A stretch of DNA of 64,000 nucleotides from Apostichopus japonicus (taxonomy: Eukaryota; Echinodermata; Holothuroidea; Aspidochirotida; Stichopodidae), in NCBI RefSeq assembly GCF_037975245.1, contig NC_092567.1:4968214-5032213 (forward strand), read 5' to 3'. The number at the start of each line of letters is the position of its first letter. Position 1 is the stretch's first letter. The translations under genes and the position numbers were made by a program. The notes under the pieces were generated by a model. That model was given only the letters and a program-made list of their open reading frames with translations, was not told the DNA's origin and made no database searches. Positions 12,309 through 24,491 of this stretch are shown here, one piece after another.

Positions 12309-12396
12309 ACGATGGTTATAAACGGTATTTTTTCTATCTTTCCTAACAGGGTCAGTGCATTGCTCTTTACACGCAGTAGTTTAGTATTCAGGGCCG
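12309..12396 (+). repeat. Duplicated segment D, copy 1
   Basis: Matches 18420-18507: GATGGTTA, then TTCTATCTTTCCTAACA, then CACGCAGTAGTTTAGTAT. With segment C it brackets the minisatellite, so the array fills an interval that is about 430 bases of ordinary sequence in the other copy. Confidence 0.8.
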
Positions 12397-12867
12397 TACT
12401 GTAGTCTGCGCATGGGTACCTGCCCTTTAAGATTTACACTTTCTAAATGAAAGTAGGCCTACGATAAATGTTCATATCATTTCTTCTGATTTAATTAGTC
12501 TGTAGTGTGCAAACTCTGAGATTCTAGGCACGTATTGTAGGAATGGCGGTCAAGTAACATAAGGTTTACTTAAACTGCTCATCACGTATATGCACGATCT
12601 CTGATGCGACTACTGTTTCTGGTGTTTTTCAGAGTGAGGGGGGGGGGGGCGGGCTGCGGCAGAGGGGGATTATACAGTAATAACCATAAAGGTAGAGAGT
12701 GCTCCAAAGATTTAATCTGCATGAACAGTGTAGCAGTCTAACGTGAAACTACGGTTCTTAAACATATACTTATTACGTATATGTTTCACTGTTATCCCCT
12801 ATATTAGTGCCACGATGTTTTACTAAGAGTAATAAGGCACCGCCCCCTACACGGCCCTCTCACTCAG
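12397..12867. other. No recognisable feature
   Basis: Unique-looking AT-rich sequence with one poly-G run at 12641-12652. No open frame with splice signals or codon-like composition was found. Confidence 0.5.
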
Positions 12868-14784
12868 CAGGGGCGTATCCAGGATTTTCCAATAGGGGGG
12901 CTTCAGGCATGAATGATCGCCGTCCTGGGGGATGGGTCTAAGGGGAGGGGTGGAAAATTTTAGCTTTCGAAGAAGGGCTGAAATGCAAAATGGTGCCATA
13001 TGCATGGGCGGTGATCCGTACTTCCGAGTGGGGGGGGGGGATATGACCTTGTTGACTATCTAAGCGTAGCGCCACCATGAGTTGGCGCGAAGCGTACAAG
13101 AAAATTTTGGGATTAACAAACCCTCTAGATGGCCGGAAACGGCACTTCCCGAGGTTTCCAAGCGGCATATACCCAACTTTAAAATAGGGATGTCATGTCC
13201 GAAATATCTCATAATCAGGATCCAAAATACCTTTTTTTTTAAATTTCGGGTGTTATTTTGGGAAAATTGCCCCTGTCAATCTTGTTTCAGGCGCAACGTT
13301 AGAATGTTCGAGAGCTCTTTTATATTATTCGATGAAGAAAATGGCCTCATGCAGGCTATTATAGGCCTATACACATGCAATACACAATAACACATAGTTA
13401 CATTCCTAGGTACCGATTGCTAGGGCATCCAGGTGAAACGTGTATTAAGCATTACCCTGGTAACATGAGATTCTCAGCTGTTCGAGGGAACATGTACGTG
13501 TGTAGGCCTACTATAGGGCATATATGGATACTATGAGGGTGCATATATGTACTATATCAATACCGTGGGCGCAATAATACATTTTGTTGTTATAGGGCCA
13601 ATGAAGCCTACAGTCAACTATTCTTGCTTTATAAAGACGCTTTATTTGAAAAGATCGCACTGCGTTTATGGTAGGCGAGAAATGAAGCTAAAAAAGAGCC
13701 GTACATTAACGATGATGCATAAATGTAGGCATGAAAATATTCTTATCCCTGGCATTTGGTGGGGGGATATGGTGTATTACATCCCCTCCACCCATTTTCA
13801 TGGGGGGATATATTCCCCCTCAGGATCGCCGCCCATGGCCATATGTGATCCATTTTCCGACCTTAATAATAAGCAACATTTCCAGTAAACAGTGGCGGCG
13901 CCAAGGGGGGGGGGGGGGCTTTAACCCCCCACTGAAGTAGTTAGCCCGCCCCCAACTGAAATAGGCAACAACAAAAAAAACTCATTGAAACAATATAGTC
14001 TACCCAAATTTTGTCAGCCATAACGCAGTGCTACAATGGTCAATGGAAATTTTGATGAATTTTTCACATGATAATAGTCAGTGACTCAGTTGTGGTGCAG
14101 GAAGCCTTGTTTTGGTGACTGATAAAAACAATTCAGAATCCAGCTTTATCCGCCAGGTGTTGATGAGTTGTTTCTCAATTATGTTAGTGATACGAAAACT
14201 GTGAATTGGTATCTTCCATTCTAATTTGACTAAAGTTACTCACAAAAAAATGCATATTTTTGGAGAAATTTTCAGGTGAAAAAAGCCTCGCTAAATGCCA
14301 CCATTTTGCATGTAGGCCTTTCCAGGATTGGGAAAAATTTCAAAAGGGGAGGGGGCACCCCCTCCCCTTATACCCCTCCCCCAGGACGGCGATCACTCAA
14401 TCTTGTAAGCCACCCAAAAAAATGGCTCAGCCCCCCCTTAGCCTCCCAACTAAAAATTCCTGGCGCCGCCACTGCCAGTAAATATGGACACAAAATGCAC
14501 AATTTAGTATGGCTGGCATGTCACTTAGTGTTTATAGTGATAATACAAACACAATTACCATCTATGTTTCTAAAACTATTATGCCGCCGAACTTCGCCAG
14601 AACCTTTTTTTGGCAAACAAAAAATAAAGCATACGGGAGGGGGGTTGAGCGATCACCGACAACTCACTTAAAGGTCGTCATCAATTTTTTTAGTTTTTTT
14701 TTTGCTAAACATTTTTTTTTTTAGTGACGGCCAATAGGGGGGGGGGGGGCGCGCGCCTGTTGAACCCCCCTGGATACGCCCCTG
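12868..14784 (+). mobile_element. hAT-like non-autonomous transposon, copy 1 (with nested insert)
   Basis: Starts CAGGGGCGTATCCAGG and ends CCTGGATACGCCCCTG, a 16-base perfect terminal inverted repeat (TIR). It is flanked by CACTCAG, a 7-base (8 if the boundary shifts by one) direct repeat at 12861 and 14785. CAGGGG ends with a 7-8 base duplication fit the hAT superfamily. It is nearly identical to 39300-40586 apart from a 585-base hAT insertion at 13890-14474 and a short difference around 13760-13810. No transposase is encoded; open frames inside have no recognised domain. The internal module at about 13045-13175 (GCGCCACCATGAGTTGGCGC onwards) recurs in other elements of the window. Confidence 0.88.
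13890..14474 (+). mobile_element. hAT MITE nested in 12868-14784
   Basis: TIR CAGTGGCGGCGCCA/TGGCGCCGCCACTG with exact 8-base TSDs CCAGTAAA at 13882-13889 and 14475-14482. The sister element near 40270 reads TTTCCAGTAAATATGG, the uninterrupted site, so the insertion is proved within the window and postdates the split of the two copies. No coding capacity is visible. A fold-back GGGGAGGGGGC/CCCCCTCCCC lies near 14345-14368. Confidence 0.93.
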
Positions 14785-15839
14785 CACTCAGCTCGTTCCC
14801 CCTCCCCTACCCGCAGTACAGTATAGGTCCTTTTTCTGACGTGAAAAAATAATGACACAAACCTTACATATAATTTACACCTAATTCCCCATATGGCTTC
14901 CCCTCACCATGTTTTTGCTACGGCTACCATCATATGCCACAACTTGTATTGGTACGCCATGCGTCAACCGATGGTGGCGCTCCGCTCAGATAGTGTCATG
15001 ACGGTCCCTTTTTGGAAATGACCAACCCACTCAAATTTCTTGAAAAAGCGCCTGGTGCCGTATATCCGCACATCAAAGCATCGCTATGTAACATTTGGAC
15101 AATACATTTTTACTCGATGTTCCTTAACTGCTGCTAGGAATTCTACCCAGGCTACGGCCATGAAGTATATCTTTATTTTTATGATTTGTTGTTTCCGATG
15201 AAGTGAATATACCTAGATACCAAATAGTGCTTTCAAATGTACTTATAATAACATATGTGTGCATGTTGTAGATGTCTGGATAACAAGATATTCTTGTGTG
15301 CAAAGTTTATATGCTTCCTTTTGGGTTTAAGTTTCAATCTGAATAATCATGATTAATGCACTAAGTTACATCAGGATGTGAAATAGATAAGTCTTTTTAA
15401 TTCAAGTCTAATCTTGTCAAATGTGACTTTTATTAAATACATTTATGAATGACATATATCAATTCAGGCACCAAACAGAAGTAAACCTGAAGATTTGTAG
15501 AGTCCGACCCCTGGACCCTGGCGGGGATTCGCCCCTGGACCCCACCCCAAAAGGCTTTGCTCGCCGACTCCTTCAGTTTTATTCATGTTCCCTTATTTTG
15601 CCCCCCCCCCACCCAACTTTCAATTAGAATTGATGCTCCTGATCAGAGCATGATCGATTTTAGCTTAAAGCAGCCGGTTGTGTTTGTAGCTTTATCTCTT
15701 ACGCCTATATACTGGTGAACTAATCACTGTCTACTGTTAACTTGTAGTAATAACTGATTAAAGAAACAATATGTTCACAAAACTCGAGTCTGTCACATCT
15801 CAAAACAAACAAAGAAACTTTAATCAGTATGATCCTAAC
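14785..15839. other. No gene; contains a reversed hAT module fragment
   Basis: At about 14966-15010 the reverse complement of the shared hAT module appears (CAACCGATGGTGGCGCTCCG). At 15505-15545 there is GACCCCTGGACCCTGGCGG-type sequence typical of transposon ends. No coding region could be supported. Confidence 0.55.
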
Positions 15840-16660
15840 AATCCGGTGTTATCATCCTCTATCGGTTAGTGGGGGGGGGGGGGGGGTGATTTGAATTAAT
15901 TTGTCCACCATGAATGTTGAAATTAGACAAGAAGTTAGAGGATTTGCAAATGAGAGAATAAAGCATTACATTAATATAATTAAGAGCGGAGACACGATTG
16001 AGGTGTTTGTTATGATATGCAATATTTCATGACTTGGTCTGAACATGTCACAGAGGTACACAATATATAAATGAGCACCTTTATCTTGCTTTATCTGCCT
16101 CGATTTATTTTAAGCGAAAATATAGTATCGTGCTGAAAATAAAGCTTGCGTACGAAAAAATACCCAGATTATAGTGAAACTATCTTTCACCTTTTCACAC
16201 CCATGCCCCCCCCCCCCCCCCAAAAAAAAGTCTCCCATCTCCATTTTATACGCTCATTTAAAAGAAATTGAATGACTTGTAGATTTGAGGCCTAAGTTAG
16301 CGCTGAGTAAGTATCGTACATGGAATGTGTAACATTCGGTAATTATAGCAAGGAGTTCTATATGTAACAGCTACCTACTGTACTTATACCAGGGAGCTCT
16401 CTCAAAATAAGCTCCCTAATTATAGCAGGGAGCTATTCTCAGTGACAGGTCCCTAATTATAGCAGGGAGCTCTATATGTAACAGCTCACTAATTAAGATT
16501 AATTAATTGCAATTATGATATATACACTCATAATATATTATGACAGATCAAGTTATACCAAAGAACTCAGCTCCCTTTCTCTTCATTCCGTGACGGTTCC
16601 TTGCAAGGTATGAAGCAACACAGACACTACATTGTATGGCCCGATAGTCAGGTACTACAG
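15840..16660 (+). repeat. Duplicated segment A-t-E, copy 1
   Basis: Collinear with 35505-37690. Part A (15840-16040) shares GAATGTTGAAA, CATTACAT and AACGATTGAGG-like words. Part t (16376-16490) is a short version, about three units, of the AGCTCCCT hairpin minisatellite. Part E (16570-16655) shares GCAACACAGACACTACAT. A 17-base poly-G run sits at 15870-15886. Confidence 0.7.
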
Positions 16661-17393
16661 CTCTCTGCAGGGGTCATAGACAGTGCGCGCAGGATTTCAA
16701 AAGTGGAGGACACATTCAATCTTGTCCATGGATGGATTTAGTTAGGTACCTGAACCTTGGCAGAAGGACTAGAGGCGAACCAAAGATTTTATAAGGAGAG
16801 GATGATGCCCTGTGGTCATTCAAGCCGACTATCATTTAGTGGGTCTGGGTCCCCCCCCCCCCAAATAAAAGTTTAGACGTCAATCGGTGCATTTTGAAGC
16901 GTATTTAGAATATAAATTTCATCCATATATTAGCTCTAAACGCAACGTTTTGCTAATAAATACTTTGTGAGCTTGAAAAAGGGAGAGGGTTATCCCGTAG
17001 TAGTGGTCTAATTATTTTCCGGCTGAACGCAACAAAAATTCTGTGAATGACGATGGGCGGTCGACCACCCTTTCCTTCTTCCCCTTTGGCATGTCATTGT
17101 TCGTAGATTATATGCCATACACAAGGGATATTGTTAACTGTCGTAACTTAATATATTATAGTAATTATGAACCGTATACTTATATTGTTGACAATTGTTT
17201 ACGACAGATTTTCTTAGTTAGTTTTGCTTGCCTATGCAAATTGTATTATGTGGTCTGACCGAATGACGTCATATAGGCTTACTTTGTATGTAATGGGTCA
17301 ACATGCTGACTGGAAATTTAAGAAAACAATCGGACTAACCTTAAACTTAAATGACTTCTCACATCAGTTTACAATAACAAGCCTAAAAAAAAC
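16661..17393. other. No recognisable feature
   Basis: AT-rich sequence with a poly-C run at 16851-16862. Two open frames of 60-70 codons lack any domain or good splice context. Confidence 0.5.
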
Positions 17394-17627
17394 GGTTTTA
17401 AATTCTGAATGAAACATCACCCTTTCCTCCCCTGTCTATATGTAGGGATTGCTAGGGTGTAATGGACCAACAATCACTCGATTTGTAAAGGGATCTAATT
17501 GACTGTCTTGGTGTTGTCCTACAGTATTGCTATGGTTGAATATTTATGTTCTCCTGATTAATAACAAATTGTACATGACTCTGCAGAACAAGGTATTTAC
17601 GTTTTCTTTTGTTTTAAAGAATTCCTC
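17394..17627 (+). repeat. Duplicated segment B, copy 1 (uninterrupted)
   Basis: Aligns with 34571-34759 joined to 35091-35140: AAATTCTGAATGAAA, TCCTCCCCTGTCT, CTAGGGTGTA, ATGGTTGAAT and GACTCTG. Here the interval is continuous at about 17560-17580. In the other copy a 331-base hAT sits there, so this copy is the empty site. Confidence 0.8.
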
Positions 17628-17990
17628 AAGCGGCTGAGTGACCAATATATTAGTGAACTTTGTATGATGTATAGGGCCGGAGACTGTATCATTCGTTTAT
17701 GTCCATGACGTATACCCAACCATTCATAATTCATGTTCGCCTTTACATACAGAACATTTACGAAAAAGGTAATTTAAACCATAATTCACTGAAAATGATA
17801 TATTTATTCCCTATCATGTGTATGTATCTGGTTGATGATTATTCATGAGATGCTGATTATATTGTTTACTGTTTAAAACTTAAAATCCTCCTTTTCTTTG
17901 TTTTTCATTGTTTTTCATTCACAGCCATTTTCCGTTGTTCATATATACTTGTATAATAATGCTTTATATGTAATATAATACATTGTTAGA
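17628..17990 (+). repeat. Duplicated segment C, copy 2
   Basis: Partner of 9528-9925. After CATTGTTAGACTCCAGCTGG it continues into 430 bases of non-repetitive sequence where the first copy has 2.4 kb of minisatellite. Confidence 0.85.
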
Positions 17991-18419
17991 CTCCAGCTGG
18001 ACTTAAACGTGTTAGATATTGTTTTGTTTGTACATTGAATTTATATTTACACTATTAAACTAAGGATTTTGTAATACTACTCCGTATGTAAAGTACTGGT
18101 CAGAATTGAAATCTAAACCACGCTACCTATTAGTTTGGTATCTCGGTACATGTTATCACGAAGCAGTGTTTTGCTCCCAAATGTCTCAAAAAACAGTGTG
18201 TGTTAACTAACCCTCCTCTTCCTGGGGTCTGGAACGACTTGTCTGTTTGTTTGATGTTGTTAGTATTTACATACAATGCGCTAGTTATACACAGTTTCCA
18301 TAGAACAAAGTAAGCCTATATTTCACTCGATATACGATGAAAAACGTGACCCACTATATGGAGCCACACATGGGGTCACATATATAGTGGAATTACTAGG
18401 GATGGGATGTTGATGGGGG

Positions 18420-18507
18420 CGTGATGGTTAAAGACGGTGTTTGTTCTATCTTTCCTAACATTCAGCGCATAGCCCTGTACAGTGTACACGCAGTAGTTTA
18501 GTATCAT
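18420..18507 (+). repeat. Duplicated segment D, copy 2
   Basis: Partner of 12309-12396. Immediately before it lies a small G-rich patch (GGGATGGGATGTTGATGGGG) resembling a possible seed for the minisatellite at 9927-12308. Confidence 0.75.
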
Positions 18508-19784
18508 GGAATTGGATTGCGTTGAAGACGGAGTTTTCTTGTGACGTTAATTAGTATAATAACACAATTTAAGGTGATATTCGTTGTACCGAATGACTGG
18601 ATACCTGGAGTGTCAAAGGGAGGTGTGTGAGTCGGAAGGGGAGGCCGGAGGAAAGAAGAGGGAGGGGGGCGCATCATCACATCTTCTTTAGTTCACTTCT
18701 TAGATGAAGACATTCTTCAGTGTCGAGGACACCAGGTCCACTCAGCTACGATTGTAGGCTACTTTAAGGCATCACTGAGTCATTCGGCTGGATCCTTTGT
18801 TAGCCAAACAATGCGAGGTAATCAAATGTTCCATGTTTAATGAAATTCATATTTTCAGTAAACGTTTGGTGACAACATTTCGAGATAATCGTCAAAACTC
18901 CATGACAAACGTTACGATTTCTATAAAGCGTGGAAAGTTGCGATATCAGTCTAAATTGTTCTATAGGAAAAATCAAATATCAGAAATATAACCACAAAAT
19001 GTCAAGATATAAAATCGTTTTTGTTTTCTAAAATAATAGTCAAAAGTCGAGGTATAAGCAGGTTAATTCGACCAAGAATGTTTAACAAAAAAATCTGGGA
19101 TCAATGTTCCTTCTGAGCAACCCTCAGATATTATATTGCGTGCTTGGTAATAACAGTTGGAGCGGATGTTAACACCTGGTACAGATAAAACCAACAGAAA
19201 AAAAGGAAACCTAGGCAATAATGTTTCATACTATAATGTTTATCTCTATTCCAGTTTCGATAATTTCAAGGGGTGGCAGACAAATATTTGAGGGCCTATT
19301 GCCGTATAGACCCTTCTGCTCCTCCCCTGCCCTCCATTATGATACAAGATTAGTCTCTGTACAGAGTAAGTAAATCTTTGATTTTGTATTAACATTATAT
19401 TTGCGTATTAAGAGAGTAAACGTACACCGGTTTTACACTGAATTTCAGTTACTGCCCAGTGTATATGACTGGGGGTGGCAGACAAATACTTGAGGGCCTA
19501 TCCCCCTAGCTACCCCTCTACTCCTGCCCTCCATAACGGTACAATATTACTTCAGTTGCTGCCCAGTGTATATGATTACTGTTGTAGAAAAGAGTAGCCT
19601 CCATAGCATTGTAACAAGAGCTCACTGAAACACGTCATTCACAGGACCCGAAGCACTTGATAAAGATGTCTCGTTAAACATCGGTCGTTGATTATCATTA
19701 GGCTTACGTCTAGAATGACTATATAAGCTGCTGTTATACGCTTGACATGAGCGAAAGACTTGTGACTTGACTCAAGGGCGTAGG
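18508..19784. other. No gene; local tandem duplication
   Basis: A phrase around GGGGTGGCAGACAAATA with GAGGGCCTAT and CTCCTGCCCTCCAT-like words occurs at about 19270 and again at about 19473. TTCAGTTACTGCCCAGTGTA recurs about 107 bases on at 19551. A purine-rich patch lies at 18600-18670. No coding evidence was found. Confidence 0.6.
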
Positions 19785-19843
19785 AACCGGGGGGCTGGGG
19801 GGGGGCGCCAGCCCCCCAGTGAAAAATATGGGGGGCGGAAGTA
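19785..19843 (-). mobile_element. Outer hAT MITE, left remnant
   Basis: AGGGCGTAGGAACCGGGG through GGGGGGCGGAAGTA corresponds to the end of the intact MITE at 34760-35090 in reverse orientation (GGGCGTAGTG, TGAAAAATATGG, GGGGCGGAAGTATCATTCC). Here it stops at GGAAGTA, where the 19844-26826 element was inserted. The remainder resumes at 26827. Confidence 0.8.
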
Positions 19844-20020
19844 CACTCTTAGAACTACCGGTTCAAATAAATGATCCGATTTCCGTGTCATTTTAATTTG
19901 AACCGTTTCTGATCACTCTGAACCGTTTACGCAATCACTTCGAACCTATTTTGCATGCATGGTGGGAAAGTCTTCAAACGCTTTTGAACCAGTTCCCTGA
20001 TCAACAGCAATGCAGAATTC

Positions 20021-20052
20021 CCATTGGTCGAGAGCAACCTATTGGTCACGTG
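20021..20052 (+). promoter_or_regulatory. Promoter-like CCAAT pair plus E-box
   Basis: Two inverted CCAAT boxes (ATTGG at 20023-20027 and 20041-20045) lie 18 bases apart, followed by CACGTG at 20047-20052. They precede by about 40 bases the first candidate ATG of the gene inside the transposon, and lie within about 200 bases of its left end. This spacing is typical of metazoan TATA-less promoters; activity is not shown by sequence alone. Confidence 0.45.
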
Positions 20053-20086
20053 CCTTCTGACGCTGAACCTATGACTCGAGTGAACG

Positions 20087-23000
20087 ATGGAATTTGTTGA
20101 AGAAAAGCATGTAGAATGGGGTCTTGGAACGTTTGTCGCATTCTTCAAAGGTAAAATGTTAATGAAAAGTTACCCGAGCAGCATTTTTCTGACTCCAGTT
20201 GCTCTATTAATTTAAACTTTCTTTCCAAAAATGCAATTTTCTGTACGTAATACTGTAGATTGTCGAATGGAGCCGTTGTGATGTAGGCTCGCCTTTTCTA
20301 CGGTTACGTATATCGTGACCCATTAGGTATACGTGCAGTATTCTAGGCCTTACTTAGGCAATCACGTTACTTACACCCACAGGCACTCGTAACGTTAAAT
20401 ATGTGTGTAGGCCGAGTAATATAAATGTTGCGTATATAAGCGCTGGTAGACTTAGCACTATTTTTCATTCACATGAAACAACTGTGAAAATACCATACAT
20501 AGCTCTCGCTAAGCCCAATGGACAGTCAGCAACCCAGCTAAACAAAACTAATAGTGATAATTATAGATTCAGTGTCACCTCTATTATTTGTCACTTAATT
20601 TAAAATTCAATATATCAGCAAAACCGCATTGTCACAAAACAAAATTAGCAACAACATCCTTAGCCCATGCATGTTGGGTGTACTGCTCACTTGTATGAAC
20701 ATTCAGGTAGGGCTTGGGCGTCATATTGTCACCGTACATACTCTGAGCAGAAGTAGGCAGCATGCAATATTTCAATGTGAATCTGTCGGTAGATTTTTAG
20801 TTAACTTCAACTTGGCTGTAGGTGTCCTGCCTCTGGTATACATACAAGCTCATTGTCATGCCCATGCATCATTGCGTTTTATGAGATAGTGTTTCGCGAA
20901 TCTATATATCTACCAAACACATCCATAGTGCATGAATTCGTGTTGTGCTCCTACGACTTCGTTGATTCGGGTTGACTTTGCAGTTTTAAGCACTAGCAGT
21001 ACTGGACCCAGCATACTAACGTTTAAGCACTACTGCAATGTTAGCGAGTAGTTTGCTGTGTCGGTGAGTTAATTGTGCTCTTGGGTATTACTTTGCTTCG
21101 CAGAAGCACTGTTAAGGTCATTGATGTGATTCTGTGAACGCACAGTATAGCCTACACTCTGAGTCTGTGACCTACTGTATGTAGTATTATGCTTTTTATT
21201 TTCCTTTGTACCAGTATCCTTTTTCCTTTGATTTATCTTTGTCAGTATCAGGCATTCATCAATGGTCCAGATAAAAAAATGAAGAGCAAATGTGGGCTTC
21301 CTTATCCTGGGTCCCCCTTTGGCTAGGGTTCTGGATATGGTGAACCTACATTTCCACGTGGCCTGACGCAACCAGCCAAAATACAACAGACCATTATTCT
21401 TTGGTATGAAATATGTTAAGTTAGCTGTGGTATATGTTGAACAGAAAGTTATATATCCAAGTTGCCCCCTTAGGTTTACTGTATTTATAATTCTTTTTAC
21501 AGGATATTCGAGGAATACTTCAAAAGCTTCAAAAAAGAACAATAATTGAGGAAATGGAAGCAGGATTACTAAGCTACCACTCCAGGAAAAAGGTGATGAA
21601 TGCCCTAGTGTCTCACCTTATCACAACGTATGGAAAATAGTAAGTGTAGTATTGCCTTCTCATTACAATAAGGGTAAGCACAGATGCTTCTCGGTGCATT
21701 CAATGAATGTCGCAGTGGCATGGTCCCATTACAAACCATTTTGGACACCACTTTGTCGATGTTATGAATATGTTATGTTCATGATTTTGAACTCCTTGAT
21801 GTTAAGAGCCTGTTTGGAAAAGTACCAAGGAAAGCGCTTACTTTCTTGCAGACTAATGCACTAAACAAGAGGACACTATTAATGAAACAGTAGGGAAACT
21901 CATTGATTGCTTCAATTGTCTGGTTTATCTTTTTACATTTACAGTCCGAAGTCTGACGTAAAATTGGCCATGGCCAAAGCCATAGTAAGAGATTTCAAGC
22001 AACTAGATAATGAAGATCGTGACGGCTACGTAAGTTTAACTTTATATTTAATGTAAGTCCTGCTGCAATTTAAATATTATACTGCCTCATATTCTTTGAA
22101 CACTTCTTAACTTCCTATGAAGAAATGATGGCACAGCATCAGGGTCCTAGATAAGAGCTCTGTAATTGCTTTACTTCTTGGCAGTGTAGAATTTTATGAA
22201 CCAATGAAAGTTTTATCATGATATGATGTATTTTATCCTTGTGTGTACTATTTACTTCTGCAGATGATTTTAGTGAAGACCTTTCATCCATGGTGACATG
22301 GTTAAAGTGCCATATTGCCCCTGCAGACCAGGTTCTAGAGTTCATGGCAAAGACTGCAAAGGCCAGAGCTGCTGACATCAGGGACAATAAACAGAAGAAA
22401 TTCTCAGATATCTTAAAAGAATATCCAAGACTTATAGATACTGATGGAATGGTACGTAAATGGTACGTAATCTACAAACAGCACAGAGATGCACTTTAAG
22501 TACATGTGGTGACGACAAAGACAAATACTAATCTTAAATTGAAGTAAGTGAACACCACACGCCACCACATTGATTCTGGACTGCAGCTAGCAAGCTCTTT
22601 GTAATTTATTCAGCTGTGAAATCACAAGACAGCTACTGGACCAATGGAGCCTGTTGCATTTCACTTTGGTTGGGTCCAGTATGTAACGCTGTTTGTTAAA
22701 GAAGTATCAAAGGGTGGGTAAATGTACGCACAGTTTGGCAGAACCTCTAGAATAGTGTTCAAAATATCAGGAGTAGTCCTGTGTTGAAATATCACTCATT
22801 CAGAGATTAATTGTCATGTATTCCCAGTCATTCTATGTAATGTGTTTATGTCATGGTTATTAACCATCATGTCAAAGATAAGAAAAAAAGCAGTAATTAA
22901 AGAATGTCATGCCATTGCAGTCCACATCAAAATAATTTGAAAGCAAGTCTTGAGCATAGATTGTGATCTCCACCTGGAATACAGGGCCTTACTGTTAGTG

Positions 23001-24168
23001 TACTTCTATTGACATTCTGACATTTGTTATCGTAGGTAGAACAAGACTTCAAGATTTTGTTTCCTGAGGCATGTGATGCCCTATTCATGAAGTGGCCGAG
23101 CCTGGAAGAGAAGGTATTGGCCTATGCAAACAAGCAGGTTGATTGGAAAGATATATTACATTTTCATGGAAACCTTTCCACTAGTAAGTGATTTTCTATT
23201 TTTTGTTAATCAATTGTTTTCATTTTGCATTTCTGGCGAAGAAGGGCTTGGGTTTCTGCTAAAAAGGTAGTCCATTTCTAATACTTTTTTAACAATAAAA
23301 TACTTAATGTGACACTTCCTATTTCTTTTTAGTAACAATATTGAACTGTCTTGAAACAGGAATAAGAGCATTCCTTATTCCATTTACAGTTTGCTTAGGT
23401 GGTGCCATTTCTCATAGTGGAATGTCTCAGTCAGAAAAAAAATGCATATACAGTTACTGCATATTGTAAATCCTTACCTAATTTATTTAAATGGTGAACA
23501 TGCTGTATGTCTGTTTTTCATTTAATTGGACAATACATTGCGTCCATTCTAATACCAAAAAATATGCTGATGTATGCATAGCATAAACAATTGATAGGCC
23601 TTCCCATTCAATGTTGGAGAAGACATGCTTCATTTCACTAGATCAAGCATATCAATAATCAAACGTGGTGTGCCACAATGTTCTTTCCTGAACCTAGAAA
23701 TAGGTAGATAGTGAAACAGAACAAGGTTATATTGAAGTGATACGAATTTATTACTTTGAGAGGCATTATTTTTAAAAATCACATATCAACATGGCCTCAC
23801 TTGTAAGATAAGGACACCCCCCCCCCCAAAAAAAAAACGGGATAATCAAATTCATGATGGGCGATGCTACACACTGTGGGTAACACCATCAGTCTACTCA
23901 ACTCAATGTCTACTCAAAGGAAAAAGCTTTAAAAATCTGAGACCAATGTTTTTCACTCTGAACTTTATTACTTTTTTTCAGATAAGAAAAGGAGTAATAT
24001 TGCCATCCAGGTGCTTCCTTTGCTCTTTCCTCCTGGTATGTCAAGGACAGTTGGTAAGAAAGGCCCAAACAAGCATGCCACCATTCCTGAAGCTTTGTGC
24101 CGTTTCATTCAGTTTGAGGAGGTAAGAGTAACACAGTGAAAGAGAACAAGAACACACAAACAAATATA

Positions 24169-24257
<89 letters not shown>

Positions 24258-24452
24258 AACAAGGCCCTGTTTCCACTTAAGAATGATACCCTGAGTTTGG
24301 AATCAAACTTCCTACCTTGTTGAATCTGTGATCATTTATATTGATACACATAAGTTTACATGACAGCAGATGCAAAACAGCTACTTCTATTGGCCCGCAA
24401 AATAAATGTTTATGTATTACATAATACTTGTTAATACAAAATATATTTGATA

Positions 24453-24491
<39 letters not shown>

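Noticed and set aside
13082-13390. Open frames shared between 13082-13390 and 39516-39734
   Set aside because: They lie in the shared hAT module, and the frame is not kept in the other module copies (37733, 44634, 45541).
21069-21542. 157-codon minus-strand frame opposite the SAMD3-like exon
   Set aside because: It overlaps the antisense of a well-supported exon (21503-21542) and otherwise runs through an intron.
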